Shown: one piece after another, positions 17,148-26,214 of the stretch
How positions within the stretch are numbered: position 1 is the stretch's first letter
Layout: every line of letters starts with the position of its first letter
Assembly: GCF_002970935.1 (NCBI RefSeq)
Contig: NZ_CP027194.1
Location: forward strand, 186,001-250,000
Source: Lactobacillus sp. CBA3606
Lineage (GTDB): Bacteria > Bacillota > Bacilli > Lactobacillales > Lactobacillaceae
DNA: 64,000 nt
Direction: 5' to 3'
Translations under genes and position numbers: made by a program
The notes under the pieces: generated by a model
Told to the model about the DNA's origin: nothing
Databases searched by the model: none
What the model saw: the letters and a program-made list of their open reading frames with translations, nothing else

Positions 17148-17848
17148 AGGCCCCGTTACACCTAAAAAAACAACAGTGATAACACCGGCTAGCACTACTT
17201 TAACGCAACAACAGCACGATCAGCGCTATGCGTGGTTATTTTTAGGCCATCGCTAGGCTTATTACTGGTCTTTGTTTTTTATCCGATGTTGCGGACGTTT
17301 TATCTGAGTTTGTTTTTAACGAACAGTTTAGGTCAGCCCACGGTATTTGTTGGGTTACAGAATTATTTTAATTTATTGACGGCCAGTGATTATTTAGCCA
17401 GTCTGAAGGCAACTGGCTTATATGTTGTCGGTGTTACCGCTTTTACCTTGCTGGTTGGGTTATTGTTAGCGGCTGCTGCTAATCAAAAAGTTCGTGGTAT
17501 TGCCTTTTTTCGCACGATTTTTACGGCGACGATGGGGGTATCAGTCTCGGTTTCGGCTATATTTTGGTTATTCATGTTCAATCCATCAATCGGTATCTTG
17601 AATCAACTGGCAACGCTGCTGCATTTACCGCTAATTAATTGGTTAACTAACCCTAACTGGGCTATGGTAGCGATAATTATGACCAGTGTCTGGATGCATT
17701 TGGGCTTTACCTTCCTCATTTTCTTTGGGGCACTACAATCGGTGCCCAAAGGACTGTACGATGCCGCTGATATCGCTGGGGCTAGTCACCGTTATCAGTT
17801 TTTCCATATCACGGTCCCGATGATTTCACCCACCTTATTTTTTGAAAT
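17122..17848 (+). pseudogene. ugpA: ugpA permease pseudogene: frameshifted and truncated
   Basis: ATG 17122 follows AAGGAGGG and opens a normal UgpA N terminus ending ...QRYAWLFLGHR-stop at about 17256. The protein continues in the next frame as RPSLGLLLVFVFYPMLRTFY from about 17244, so one base was lost in the codon before PSLGLL. The second frame keeps the permease core including the EAA-type loop (DAADIAGASHRYQFFHITVP) but is cut at about 17848 where foreign sequence begins, losing roughly the last 55-60 residues. It is the inner-membrane partner of UgpE. Confidence 0.85.
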
Positions 17849-18121
17849 CTGGCGAGGAAATACGTTCTTTTAAGGACGTGATGAATCGCTTTTTGTTTTG
17901 TACGTCGCATATGTTTAATAGAAATCGTTTCAAAATGCGGATTTAGTATTGAATAGATGGAAATTAGTCACGACGATTATAGCCACTTAGTTAATGTATC
18001 GCCAAAGTTATCGGTAAAAAACTAATTGTCACTGGTGGTTACCTAGTTATGATATCGAAAGCATTAGTACCACATTACCCAACAAGTATTGATGACCAAC
18101 GAATAAAAGAGGTGCTTATAG

Positions 18122-19260
18122 ATGACACTGCGGGCAATAAAAACAAGGCTCTATCCCCAAATTGACCAGCAAAAAAAATTATTAATAACTTTGGTTGCTG
18201 TCGGTTCGTTTGGAACCAGTTATTGAGTATGCAGATTGAGCGCCATAATAACGGTGGCGCTTACGTCAACGAATTTGGCATGAATTATCTGATCAAGTGT
18301 CTCAAACAGGAATACCCGTTTCTCAAGCAAGCGGAATCAACCAGTCTTTTACACGTTAGCCGTGATTTACATCATGCTTTTCAGAAGTTATTTAAGGAGC
18401 ATGTTGGTTTTCCGAAGTTCAAATCACGTAAGTTCCCCAAACAGAGCTATCAATCTAATGCCGTCAATCACAATATTAGTCAAACAAGCCAACACCTGAT
18501 CAAATTGCCAAAATTAGGTCATCTTGCATTTAAATCTGGCCGACAACTCATTGGTGAGATTAAGAATGTGACCGTCCGACTATCAGCTACGGGTAAATAC
18601 TATGCAACAATATTAGTCGATAATGACGTGCAAAAACTGCCTAAAACTAAGCAAGCGGTGGGAATTGATATGGGGGTAGCGGATTTAATGATTACTAGTG
18701 ATGGGGTAAAATACCCGACTATTCGCTTTGATAAAGTCTTATCGCAAAAGAAACATTATTGGGAAAGACGGCTAGCCCGACGTCGGTTACAAGCTATGAA
18801 GGAAATTGCATGGGACAAACACAATCACGTTTTAGAACCCCGTGAATTAACGGATTTCAGTAATTATCGCAAGGCGCGTCTCATGGTTGCCAAATATAAC
18901 GAAAAAATCGCTAATCAACGTAGTAATTATTTGAATCAGCTTACCAAGAAACTGGTAACGCTGTACGATGTGATTAAAATAGAAGATTTGAAAACCAAAA
19001 ATCTCCTTAGCAATCATAGGTTAGCTCGAGCAATTGCCAATCAAGCTTGGCGTGAACTACGCACTCAGCTTGACTATAAATGTGCTTGGTATGGTAAACA
19101 GTTGGTCACTGTGAACCCTAGAAAAACTAGTCAGATCTGCGCTGACTGTGGTTACGATGACGGTAAGCATGGGCTAGCTATCCGGCAATGGACATGTCCA
19201 AAATGTGGCATTAACCATGATCGGGATATTAATGCCGCCAAGAACATATTGAATGCTTAA
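18122..19260 (+). pseudogene. tnpB: TnpB RNA-guided nuclease gene, frame-shifted at an A8 run
   Basis: ATG 18122 opens a typical TnpB N terminus (MTLRAIKTRLYPQIDQQKK) that hits TGA soon after an A8 run at 18171-18178. The rest of the protein is in the -1 frame (FGCCRFVWNQLLSMQIE onward) to 19260. Joined, the two give about 379 residues, normal for the family. RuvC residues are intact: GIDMGVADL, KIEDLKTKNL and HDRDINAAKN, plus the zinc finger CADCG/CPKCG. The run is phased A-AAA-AAA, a classic -1 slippage site, so either a one-base loss or programmed frameshifting is possible. Confidence 0.8.
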
Positions 19261-19386
19261 AGAAAAGACTAACTAGGTTCGGAACGAGCCGTGATAAATA
19301 GCTGTAACCGCTGGGCATAGTGCTCGCACTATTGTGTAAGTTAGCAGTGTTCTCAGAAACTTGGACATTCATGGCCGAGTAGTTCA
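19261..19386 (+). ncRNA. Predicted omega (guide) RNA scaffold at the tnpB right end
   Basis: TnpB elements encode their guide RNA across the 3' end of tnpB and the right end. Here the segment is GC-rich relative to its surroundings and ends with ACTTGGACATTC / GGCCGAGTAGTTC, which can form the terminal hairpin. The guide would then be the ugpE sequence starting near 19387. This is inferred from element architecture. Confidence 0.45.
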
Positions 19387-19753
19387 CATGTTACGGCAAG
19401 CGTTTAAACAACTCCCACGCGATTTAAAAGAAGCGGCCGATATTGATGGTTTGACGCACTGGCAGTTTTATTGGCGTGTTGCCTTACCTTATTCACGAAT
19501 TAGTGTGTTAACGCTGGCAGCTTATAGTTTCTTAGGCAGTTGGAATCAATATCTCTGGCCCATGCTAACGACTTTTAGTGATCGGCTGCGGCCAGTTCAA
19601 GATGGTCTGCGCCAATTACATTCGGAAGAGACCGCGACGAACTGGGGGCTGATTCAAGCGAGTGCAGCCATTGTGGTCATTCCCACGTTAATTGTGTTGT
19701 TTATTGGGCAGCATTATTTTAAATCCGGTTTAAATGAGGGGTCCGTCAAATGA
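19386..19753 (+). pseudogene. ugpE: ugpE permease 3' fragment
   Basis: Homology resumes at LRQAFKQLPRDLKEAADIDG, the EAA loop of a CUT1 permease, and runs to a normal C terminus. About 123 residues remain of an expected ~275, so roughly the first 150 residues are gone, replaced by the IS element. A frame can be read from 19361, but its first residues come from the element. The stop overlaps ugpB by 4 nt, preserving the old operon layout. Confidence 0.85.
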
Positions 19754-21120
19754 TGAAGCTAAAGCAGATGGGTCAACGTTATCGGTACGGATTGACAATT
19801 TTAGGGATTATGATGCTTGCACTGGGTGCTTGGGGCTATGCGCGGAATCAGGCTCAAGCTGCCGCAATGCCAAAACGAACAAAAGTGGTCTTTTGGCATG
19901 AGATGAAAGGCCCTGGTGTTGAACAAATTGCCGCAACTGTCAAAGCCTTCAATCGGCAGCAAACAAAGTACGAAGTGGTCGCCGAGTTTGAGGGGGGCTA
20001 CAATGATGTGATTCAAAAGATTCTTAATACACATGGGACGGCGGCTTCGCCAGCATTATTTCAGTCAATGGATATTTCAACGAGTCAGATGTATCACAGT
20101 GGGTTTACGACCCCTATGCAAAAGTTTGTTGACCAAGAGGGGTATGATTTGAAGCAGATTATTCCAGGTGCGAAGGCCGTTGTCACCCGCAATCATCAAT
20201 TATTATCAATGCCCTTTAATGCCTCGCAAACCGCATTATATTATAATAAAGCCGTCCTCCGGCGATATGGCATTACACCACCGCCAGTTGATCCGACATA
20301 TCAAGATATTACGCGGGTGGCTAAAGCGATTCATGATCGGTCGCACGGTAAAGTTAGTGGCATGACCATGGAGGCTTACTCGTGGTTATTTGAACAATTA
20401 TTAGCGAATGCGGATACCGCCTTTGCTAATCACAATAATGGTCACACGGGAAATGCGACCAAGGTTGATTTTACCAGTCCAGCGGCCATTCAAGCTATGA
20501 ATTGGGTTAAAACTAATATTGATTATGGTGATTTTATGAACTTTGGTTCGGGTGGGAATGCGTCGGCCAACGAAGCGGCAGCCTTTCTATCCGGACACTT
20601 AGGGATTTTTATGCAATCATCAGCTAAAACGGGTCAGTTAGCGAAAATCTTGAAGCAGGATTTAGGTGTGACGTACTATCCACATCCAGATGGGCAAAAA
20701 GCGAATGGCATTGCGGTTGGTGGGGCCTCATTGTGGATTACAAACGATAAGTCGGCGGCCGTTCAAAAAGGTGCCTGGGAATTCACGAAATTTTTAGTGA
20801 ATGCAAAAAATCAAGCTAATTGGCAAGCTAAGACGGGGTACCTAGCAGTGAATCAAGCTTCACAAGCGGAACCAGTATTGCAAGCGTTATTCAAGCAATC
20901 ACCCGCACTAAAAGTTTCCAGTGATCAGATGCGGCGGACGGTGCCGAATGGCACTAATTCAGGCATTTTTATTGATGGACTGGTCCCAGCCCGTACGGCG
21001 ATTCAAACGGCAATGCAAAAGATTTTTGCTGGTCAAGATAGTTATCGCGCGTTAAAAACTGCTGAAAATTCGTATAATCAAGTGTTAAAATCGAATAATC
21101 GTGCCAATGGTCGTAACTAA
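19750..21120 (+). CDS. ugpB: Glycerol-3-phosphate ABC importer, substrate-binding protein
   Basis: The 456-residue protein has an N-terminal signal (TILGIMMLALGAWGYARNQAQAAA) followed by the extracellular solute-binding fold starting RTKVVFWHEMKGPGVEQIA and FNRQQTKYEVVAEFEGGYND, typical of UgpB. There is no lipobox Cys; the AQAAA end resembles a signal peptidase I site, so it may be anchored by an uncleaved helix or secreted. It is intact although both permeases are broken. Its ATG overlaps the ugpE stop. Confidence 0.88.
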   Translation: MMKLKQMGQRYRYGLTILGIMMLALGAWGYARNQAQAAAMPKRTKVVFWHEMKGPGVEQIAATVKAFNRQQTKYEVVAEFEGGYNDVIQKILNTHGTAASPALFQSMDISTSQMYHSGFTTPMQKFVDQEGYDLKQIIPGAKAVVTRNHQLLSMPFNASQTALYYNKAVLRRYGITPPPVDPTYQDITRVAKAIHDRSHGKVSGMTMEAYSWLFEQLLANADTAFANHNNGHTGNATKVDFTSPAAIQAMNWVKTNIDYGDFMNFGSGGNASANEAAAFLSGHLGIFMQSSAKTGQLAKILKQDLGVTYYPHPDGQKANGIAVGGASLWITNDKSAAVQKGAWEFTKFLVNAKNQANWQAKTGYLAVNQASQAEPVLQALFKQSPALKVSSDQMRRTVPNGTNSGIFIDGLVPARTAIQTAMQKIFAGQDSYRALKTAENSYNQVLKSNNRANGRN

Positions 21121-21140
21121 AAGAAAAGAGTTGAATTTTA

Positions 21141-21827
21141 GTGACAGTTAAATCATTAATTTATGGGCATCGCGGGGTGCCCGTTAAGTTTCCCGAAAAT
21201 TCGTTGGCGGGGTTCGCCTATGCCATTAGTCAGGGGATTGATGGGTTAGAATTTGATGTGCATCTGACTAAAGATCAAGTTCCTGTTATTATGCATGATG
21301 AGACCATTGATCGGACAACCAATGGGCAGGGAGAAATTGCGGCCTATCGTTATCAGGAACTACGTCAATTTCGGTTAACTAATGGGGAGCCGGTGCCAGC
21401 TTTAGCCGAATTATTGCAGCTAGTCAGCGGGGAGCCGGTTCGGCTGAATCTAGAGTTTAAAACGGATCGGCATTACTATCAAGGGATTGAACGAATTGTT
21501 TTACGATTGGTTCACCAGACGGATTTAGTTTATCCGGTGGTATTTTCCTCATTTAATTTACGGAGTCTTGAACGGGGCTATCGAATTGATGCCAATCAGA
21601 AATACGCTTTCTTGTCAGCGGCGCGGATTGGTGATCCTGAGGGGTTCTGTGCAGCCGAACATTTGGAAGGGTTACATTTAGAGCACTATCAAGCCATGCG
21701 TCATGTTTCAGAACGGGTTTGGACAGTTGATGACCCCGATGCCATGCGCCAACTGTTTGATCATCAGGTGAGTGCGGTTATTACGAATAATTTTGAGTTA
21801 GCCCAAGATGTTCGCGCTGAAGTTTAG
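21141..21827 (+). CDS. glpQ: Glycerophosphodiester phosphodiesterase
   Basis: The 228-residue enzyme hydrolyses glycerophosphodiesters to glycerol-3-phosphate and an alcohol. Active-site motifs are GHRGVPVKFPENSLAGF, EFDVHLTKD and HDETIDRTTNGQG. No signal peptide is seen, so it acts in the cytoplasm on imported diesters. It starts with GTG at 21141 and ends the ugp cluster, which explains the cluster's likely substrate. Its supply route is doubtful with the importer broken. Confidence 0.93.
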   Translation: MTVKSLIYGHRGVPVKFPENSLAGFAYAISQGIDGLEFDVHLTKDQVPVIMHDETIDRTTNGQGEIAAYRYQELRQFRLTNGEPVPALAELLQLVSGEPVRLNLEFKTDRHYYQGIERIVLRLVHQTDLVYPVVFSSFNLRSLERGYRIDANQKYAFLSAARIGDPEGFCAAEHLEGLHLEHYQAMRHVSERVWTVDDPDAMRQLFDHQVSAVITNNFELAQDVRAEV

Positions 21828-21830
21828 ATA

Positions 21831-21873
21831 AAAAATGGTTCTCGCTGAATAATTTCAACGAGAACCATTTCTT
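21831..21873. terminator. Bidirectional terminator between convergent genes
   Basis: AAATGGTTCTCG pairs perfectly with CGAGAACCATTT; A and T runs flank it on both sides, serving glpQ and the kinase on the other strand. Confidence 0.85.
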
Positions 21874-21876
21874 TAA

Positions 21877-22524
21877 TTAAACATTAGTTGGTTTCCGCAC
21901 CGTGGCTAGCTTAGCATCAATTTGAGCTAAGACAGCTTGTTGGTTAGCGGGATCTTCTAAGTTATAAGTTTGTAGATCAAGCTTCATCTTAGGACTTGCA
22001 TCGTAAGCATCAAACCATTTACGGTAGGCTGTCCACATCTTATAGTAGTAGGATTCCAATTCAGGATTGTGATCAAATTGCTCGTAATCCCGACCACGTT
22101 TTTTGATGCGATAAAGGATGGTTTCAAAATCGGTTTCTGAATAGACCATCAAATCAGGTGCTTTCTTAGGTAATTCAGTTAATTCAGTCATCATATTATC
22201 CAACAATTGCAGATAAACATCTAATTCCGTATCTGAAATATTACCTTCAGCGTTGTTTTCGGTCGTAAATAAAGCATCTTCATAGATTGAACGGTCGAGG
22301 ACATTATTATCATCGGCCAATGCTTTTTTGATCATTGCGAAGCGTTTGTTTAGGAAATAGATTTGTAATAGGAAACCATAGTTCTTAGGATCCGAATAGT
22401 ATAGTGGCAGAACTGGGTTGTCGCCAACGGGTTCGTAGAAAGCCTTAGTTCCAAGGTGATCGGCAATTAAACCAGTTAAAGTAGTTTTGCCGACCCCAAT
22501 CATTCCTGCTGTTATTATCACCAT
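21877..22524 (-). CDS. Deoxynucleoside kinase
   Basis: The 215-residue kinase has the P-loop GMIGVGKTT, the substrate motif EPVGDNP and the DRSIYEDALF segment of the deoxyadenosine/deoxyguanosine kinase family, which salvages deoxynucleosides to monophosphates. Lactobacilli rely on such salvage enzymes. Whether it prefers dA, dG or both cannot be decided from sequence. It stands alone on the minus strand. Confidence 0.92.
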   Translation of the reverse strand: MVIITAGMIGVGKTTLTGLIADHLGTKAFYEPVGDNPVLPLYYSDPKNYGFLLQIYFLNKRFAMIKKALADDNNVLDRSIYEDALFTTENNAEGNISDTELDVYLQLLDNMMTELTELPKKAPDLMVYSETDFETILYRIKKRGRDYEQFDHNPELESYYYKMWTAYRKWFDAYDASPKMKLDLQTYNLEDPANQQAVLAQIDAKLATVRKPTNV

Positions 22525-22566
22525 GATAGCCCCTCTTTATAGAAAATTGCACTACATATTGTATAA

Positions 22567-22608
22567 CAAAAAAAGTTTCAATACCATATAGACTTTTGGG
22601 CGAAACTT
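22567..22608 (-). terminator. Minus-strand terminator after mscL
   Basis: On the minus strand AAGTTTC pairs with GAAACTT across a 22-base loop and is followed by a T run. The long loop makes it a weaker call. Confidence 0.5.
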
Positions 22609-22623
22609 TGCTTGGGGTTAAAA

Positions 22624-23004
22624 TTAATGTTTGTTTTCAGCTTGTGCTTTCAATAAATCGCGGATCTCAGCTAAATATTGAGCGGATAAGTCGGGCTCTT
22701 CTTCAGCGACTGGTTCCGGTTTAACGAGGCGATTAATAATTTTAACTAAGATAAAGACGACGATGGCAACAATAAAAAAGTTAATGACGGCATTTAAAAA
22801 GGCGCCGTAGCGAAAGGTGGCTTCACCGATACTAACTTTAAGGTTAGATAAATCAATCTGGCCTAGAAAAATTCCGATAAAAGGGTTAATTAAGTTATTC
22901 GTCAAGGATTTAACAATCGAGGTAAATGCCGACCCGATAATAACCCCGACCGCTAAGTCGATGACGTTGCCCCGAGCAATAAATGTTTTAAATTCTTCAA
23001 TCAT
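22624..23004 (-). CDS. mscL: Large-conductance mechanosensitive channel
   Basis: The 126-residue protein forms the pentameric tension-gated pore that releases solutes on hypo-osmotic shock. It has the signature IEEFKTFIARGNVIDLAVGV leading into helix 1, a short periplasmic-type loop, helix 2 (FLNAVINFFIVAIVVFILVK) and the charged C-terminal helix. Length is normal. Confidence 0.97.
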   Translation of the reverse strand: MIEEFKTFIARGNVIDLAVGVIIGSAFTSIVKSLTNNLINPFIGIFLGQIDLSNLKVSIGEATFRYGAFLNAVINFFIVAIVVFILVKIINRLVKPEPVAEEEPDLSAQYLAEIRDLLKAQAENKH

Positions 23005-23158
23005 GGTGTAAGTGCTCCCTTCAATTTGTCATTAATAGTATAGCTAAATCTCCTAGGAGACTCAACTGCTTTGCGTTAAATGGTTGAATAAAGCGGTTGC
23101 AATTGCCGGCCGACTTCGATAAAGTAAAAGGTAGATTAAGAATTGAGAGGGTATTGGC

Positions 23159-23980
23159 ATGTATAAAATGATCGTATGTGATTTGGACGAAACTTTAATG
23201 AACGATGACGGCACGCTTTCGGCGGCCAACGCGGCAGCGATTCAGGCGGCCACAAAAAAGGGTGTGTACTTTGTGCCTAATTCAGGCCGGAGCTATACAT
23301 CGTTTCAAAATGATTTAGCACAGATGCATTTAAAAGACCAAGCGGATCAATATTCGATCTCGTATAATGGTGGTTTGATTTTGGAAAATGCTGGGAATCG
23401 GGTGATGGCAGTAAATGCGATGCCATTTGAAACGGCGAAAAAAGTCTTTGCAATTGGCGCAGCTCATCCCCAAGCGGCGACCCATGTTTATACGCAGGAT
23501 ACCCTCTATATTTATCATGCCACCCCGGATGATTCGGCTTATTTGACTAATCGGGGCGTCACATTCACGGCATTAACCACAGCGGACTTCGATTGTTTCA
23601 AGACGGCGAACGTGATGAAAGTGATTATGGCGTTGCCAACAATGGCGCAAAGACGGCAGATGCAAACTGCCGTGGAAGCACAAGTTGATCCAGCCGAATT
23701 GGCCGTGACGTATTCTTCGGACCGTTATGTGGAATTTAATCGCGCTGGTGTCAATAAAGGGACGGCGTCGATTCAACTGGGCGCACAACTGGGAATTAAA
23801 CCCGCTGAAATCATTGCTGCCGGGGATAATAGTAATGACTTGCCAATGCTAACGGCTGTGGGCTTGCCAATTAGTGTAGCTAATGGCATTGCGTCAGTTA
23901 AAGCTGCCGCTAAATACGTGACGGTTGCGACTAATAATCAAGATGCGATGGCTGAAATTATTAATAAATTTATCTTGTAA
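23159..23980 (+). CDS. Cof-type HAD hydrolase
   Basis: The 273-residue phosphatase has the HAD nucleophile motif CDLDETLMNDDGTLS, Thr/Ser motif NSGRSY, the Lys of NKGTA and the metal motif GDNSNDLPML, with a large type IIB cap between. These enzymes dephosphorylate sugar phosphates, flavin or pyridoxal phosphates; the substrate is not predictable. The start follows GAGAGGG. Confidence 0.92.
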   Translation: MYKMIVCDLDETLMNDDGTLSAANAAAIQAATKKGVYFVPNSGRSYTSFQNDLAQMHLKDQADQYSISYNGGLILENAGNRVMAVNAMPFETAKKVFAIGAAHPQAATHVYTQDTLYIYHATPDDSAYLTNRGVTFTALTTADFDCFKTANVMKVIMALPTMAQRRQMQTAVEAQVDPAELAVTYSSDRYVEFNRAGVNKGTASIQLGAQLGIKPAEIIAAGDNSNDLPMLTAVGLPISVANGIASVKAAAKYVTVATNNQDAMAEIINKFIL

Positions 23981-24119
23981 ATAAAATAGTAATCGGACTA
24001 TAATGGTGTGTGTTTGGATTGAAGCTTTTACAAGTGGTATGATAACTAATGAAAATAAGATAAAATCTATAATTTTGCCAGTGATCACTCACTGGACATT
24101 AATAAATGGGGGAACGCGC

Positions 24120-24722
24120 ATGAGTGCGATTCAAGACAATTTAGCCCAAGCCATTAAAAACAAACACCTCGTTGAGATCTATGCTAAAGGGACCAACGAA
24201 CAATTTAGTGTTGGCTATGTGATACAACAAGATGAAAAGTTTGTTTTAGTCGAAACCATTAATGTTGACGGTGAGTTAGATGGACTAGTCGTTTTTCGGA
24301 AGGCCACGTTGGCTAAAGTAGTGACTGGGACCGATTATTTAAAGAGTATGGCGACAATCGTCAGTTTAGCGCAACAACGAGGCTATTTCGATGTTTGGAA
24401 TACCGAACGCTTGGTCACCAAGTTTTTGAAAAAAGAGTCCAAGCATTCTTTACTCAAACAACTACTTAAAATGGCCTTCAAGCAAGACCAAGTCATTCAG
24501 CTGTCTGGTCGGATTAAAAAGCACGGTGATAGTTATACTGGCTTTATTCATAGTGAACATAAAAAATATTTGGAATTCAATTATGTGGATTTGTTTAACT
24601 TGGCTAAACGGCCCCAAATTGCTGTTCGTTATGCAGAAATTGACGAAGCGAGCTTGCATAGTTTTGAAACTTTTAATATTACGGCTGTTATTGAGCGCTA
24701 TATGCCCGGTGACTTCCATTAA
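24120..24722 (+). CDS. Uncharacterised cytoplasmic protein
   Basis: I do not recognise this 200-residue protein. It has no signal peptide or membrane helix. Two similar segments (KGTNEQFSVGYVIQQDEKFVLVE near 22 and GDSYTGFIHSEHKKYLEFNYV near 135) look like repeated small beta-barrel units, each ending in a charged strand. ATG 24120 follows GGGGGAA; an in-frame GTG upstream at 24003 is not supported. It is followed by its own terminator. Confidence 0.6.
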   Translation: MSAIQDNLAQAIKNKHLVEIYAKGTNEQFSVGYVIQQDEKFVLVETINVDGELDGLVVFRKATLAKVVTGTDYLKSMATIVSLAQQRGYFDVWNTERLVTKFLKKESKHSLLKQLLKMAFKQDQVIQLSGRIKKHGDSYTGFIHSEHKKYLEFNYVDLFNLAKRPQIAVRYAEIDEASLHSFETFNITAVIERYMPGDFH

Positions 24723-24734
24723 TTAAGTCCTAAC

Positions 24735-24767
24735 ACATCGAACTGGTCATAGTTCGATGTTTTTTTG
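24735..24767 (+). terminator. Intrinsic terminator
   Basis: ACATCGAACT pairs perfectly with AGTTCGATGT, followed by seven T. Confidence 0.88.
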
Positions 24768-24945
24768 ATATGACCAAAACTCGAAAAGATTAGTTAAAGA
24801 TTGTTAAGTTTCCATCAGATGAAATATACAAATGGTCAGGGATTCGATACAATAAGACTATTGGTTTATCGGTACTCTGGGGAGGGGCTTAATCATCGTT
24901 TATGTCTATTGGTATATCGCAGCAGTTGATCATTGGTATTCGGTC

Positions 24946-26208
24946 ATGCTGGTTTTTATGCTACAAATTTTGATTAATCGAGAATTACGGCAACGGCGTG
25001 TTTATCTTGCCGTGGTTTTAATGGCAAGCTTCTTAACTGGACTTTACATGTTATATGATAATTATTCTGATATTGCGACTTTTATGGTCAATTTAGGGCT
25101 ACTGTGGTTTGTTCGGGATAAAAAATATTTTGTCGTGACGAGTTTAACAGCGACGCTCGCTTATATTTTATTTAGTTTCTTTGGTAATTTTGCAACGGAA
25201 ACAATTTTTCATTTGTGCCACTTAGGTATTGATCAGTGGAGTGGCTGGTTATTTGAAATTGTGGGCGAGACGATTGTGACGGCCTGTATGTTGGCGGTCG
25301 CGGTCAGTTTTCAATTGTTGTATAAGCGTCATGTCAAACAATTTCGCGACGAAGTCATGCTCAATGTTATTATGAGTGCGTTAGTGGTCGCAACAATTGC
25401 TTTCTTTACGATTGCTACGGCGGCGGACAACTATAACATTGGTTCTGGATTCTTAGGGATTCTAATGTTGATTTTGATTGCCATTCTGTTAATTAACGGT
25501 GGAACCTTTATCTATCTTTTTTACAGTTATACGATGCGGGTACAGGCCCATCGGCAGGCGTTAGAACGGCATCAATATGATATTTATGTTAAAAATCTAG
25601 AAAATAGCTATCAAAATTTACGTAAATTTCGCCATGACTATCAAAATATTTTATTATCACTAGGAGAATACATCCAAGCAACTGATAGTTCCGAATTAAA
25701 GCACTATTTCAATCAAGTGGTTGACCGCTCTAAGCAGAGCTTGACGCGTGACTTTGGTCATTTTGATAATTTAGATCGCATTAAAGATAAGTCGTTAAAG
25801 GCGATTATTCAAAACAAGTTTTCGATAGCTCGGCAGGCGGGGATTCAGGTTCGCCTAGAAGCGACCGATACAATTACTGATTTAGCCATTGATCCTGTAA
25901 CATTAGCGCGGGTCAGCGGCATTTTATTGGATAATGCAATTGAAGCTGTCACGGGTCAAAGCGGTGGCGAAATTGCGGTGGCAATTGTCAAATACCCACG
26001 GATGGTTGAATTGCTTTTTACTAATTCGTTACAAGGCCCGATTAAGCGGTTAGACGAATTATTGGTCGCCGGACATACCTCGAAAGGTCAAGGTCATGGT
26101 CAGGGATTAGCTACCGTACGAGAATTACTGGATCCCTTAGAAAATGTGACTTTTGAGTTAGGGGCCAGCCAGCAATTTGAATTTGTGATCAGTATTGAAA
26201 GTGAGTGA
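24946..26208 (+). CDS. AgrC-type (HPK10) sensor histidine kinase
   Basis: At least 420 residues: about six membrane helices in the first 200, then the HPK10 H-box RKFRHDYQNILLSL, the N-box DNAIEAV and the glycine-rich GQGHGQGLATVRELL. This class usually senses peptides and signals to LytTR regulators, here the next gene. ATG 24946 has no ribosome binding site. A strong GGGGAGGGG at about 24879 instead points to initiation near 24892, where the frame holds only ATC codons. The true N terminus is probably 18 residues longer with a non-standard start. Confidence 0.85.
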   Translation: MLVFMLQILINRELRQRRVYLAVVLMASFLTGLYMLYDNYSDIATFMVNLGLLWFVRDKKYFVVTSLTATLAYILFSFFGNFATETIFHLCHLGIDQWSGWLFEIVGETIVTACMLAVAVSFQLLYKRHVKQFRDEVMLNVIMSALVVATIAFFTIATAADNYNIGSGFLGILMLILIAILLINGGTFIYLFYSYTMRVQAHRQALERHQYDIYVKNLENSYQNLRKFRHDYQNILLSLGEYIQATDSSELKHYFNQVVDRSKQSLTRDFGHFDNLDRIKDKSLKAIIQNKFSIARQAGIQVRLEATDTITDLAIDPVTLARVSGILLDNAIEAVTGQSGGEIAVAIVKYPRMVELLFTNSLQGPIKRLDELLVAGHTSKGQGHGQGLATVRELLDPLENVTFELGASQQFEFVISIESE

Positions 26209-26214
26209 GGGCGC

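Larger units (their letters stand above)
17845..19386 (+). mobile_element. tnpB-only IS200/IS605-group element
   Basis: About 1.54 kb separate the ends of ugpA and ugpE homology. The unit carries tnpB alone, with no tnpA or serine recombinase. Near its left end is an imperfect hairpin (ACGTTCTT-TT-AAGGACGT, 17862-17879), and the 125 bases after tnpB form the expected right-end/guide RNA region finishing near GAGTAGTTCACA. There are no terminal inverted repeats or target duplication, as expected for this group. About 0.6 kb of ugp sequence is missing at the junction, so a deletion accompanied or followed insertion. Exact ends are uncertain by some bases. Confidence 0.7.

Noticed and set aside
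17874-18121. Possible tnpA (transposase) upstream of tnpB
   Set aside because: All frames are short and none shows the HUH or serine recombinase motifs; treated as left-end non-coding DNA.
24003-24119. GTG-initiated extension of the 24120 gene
   Set aside because: The extra 39 residues have no ribosome binding site and overlap AT-rich promoter-like DNA, while ATG 24120 has GGGGGAA.
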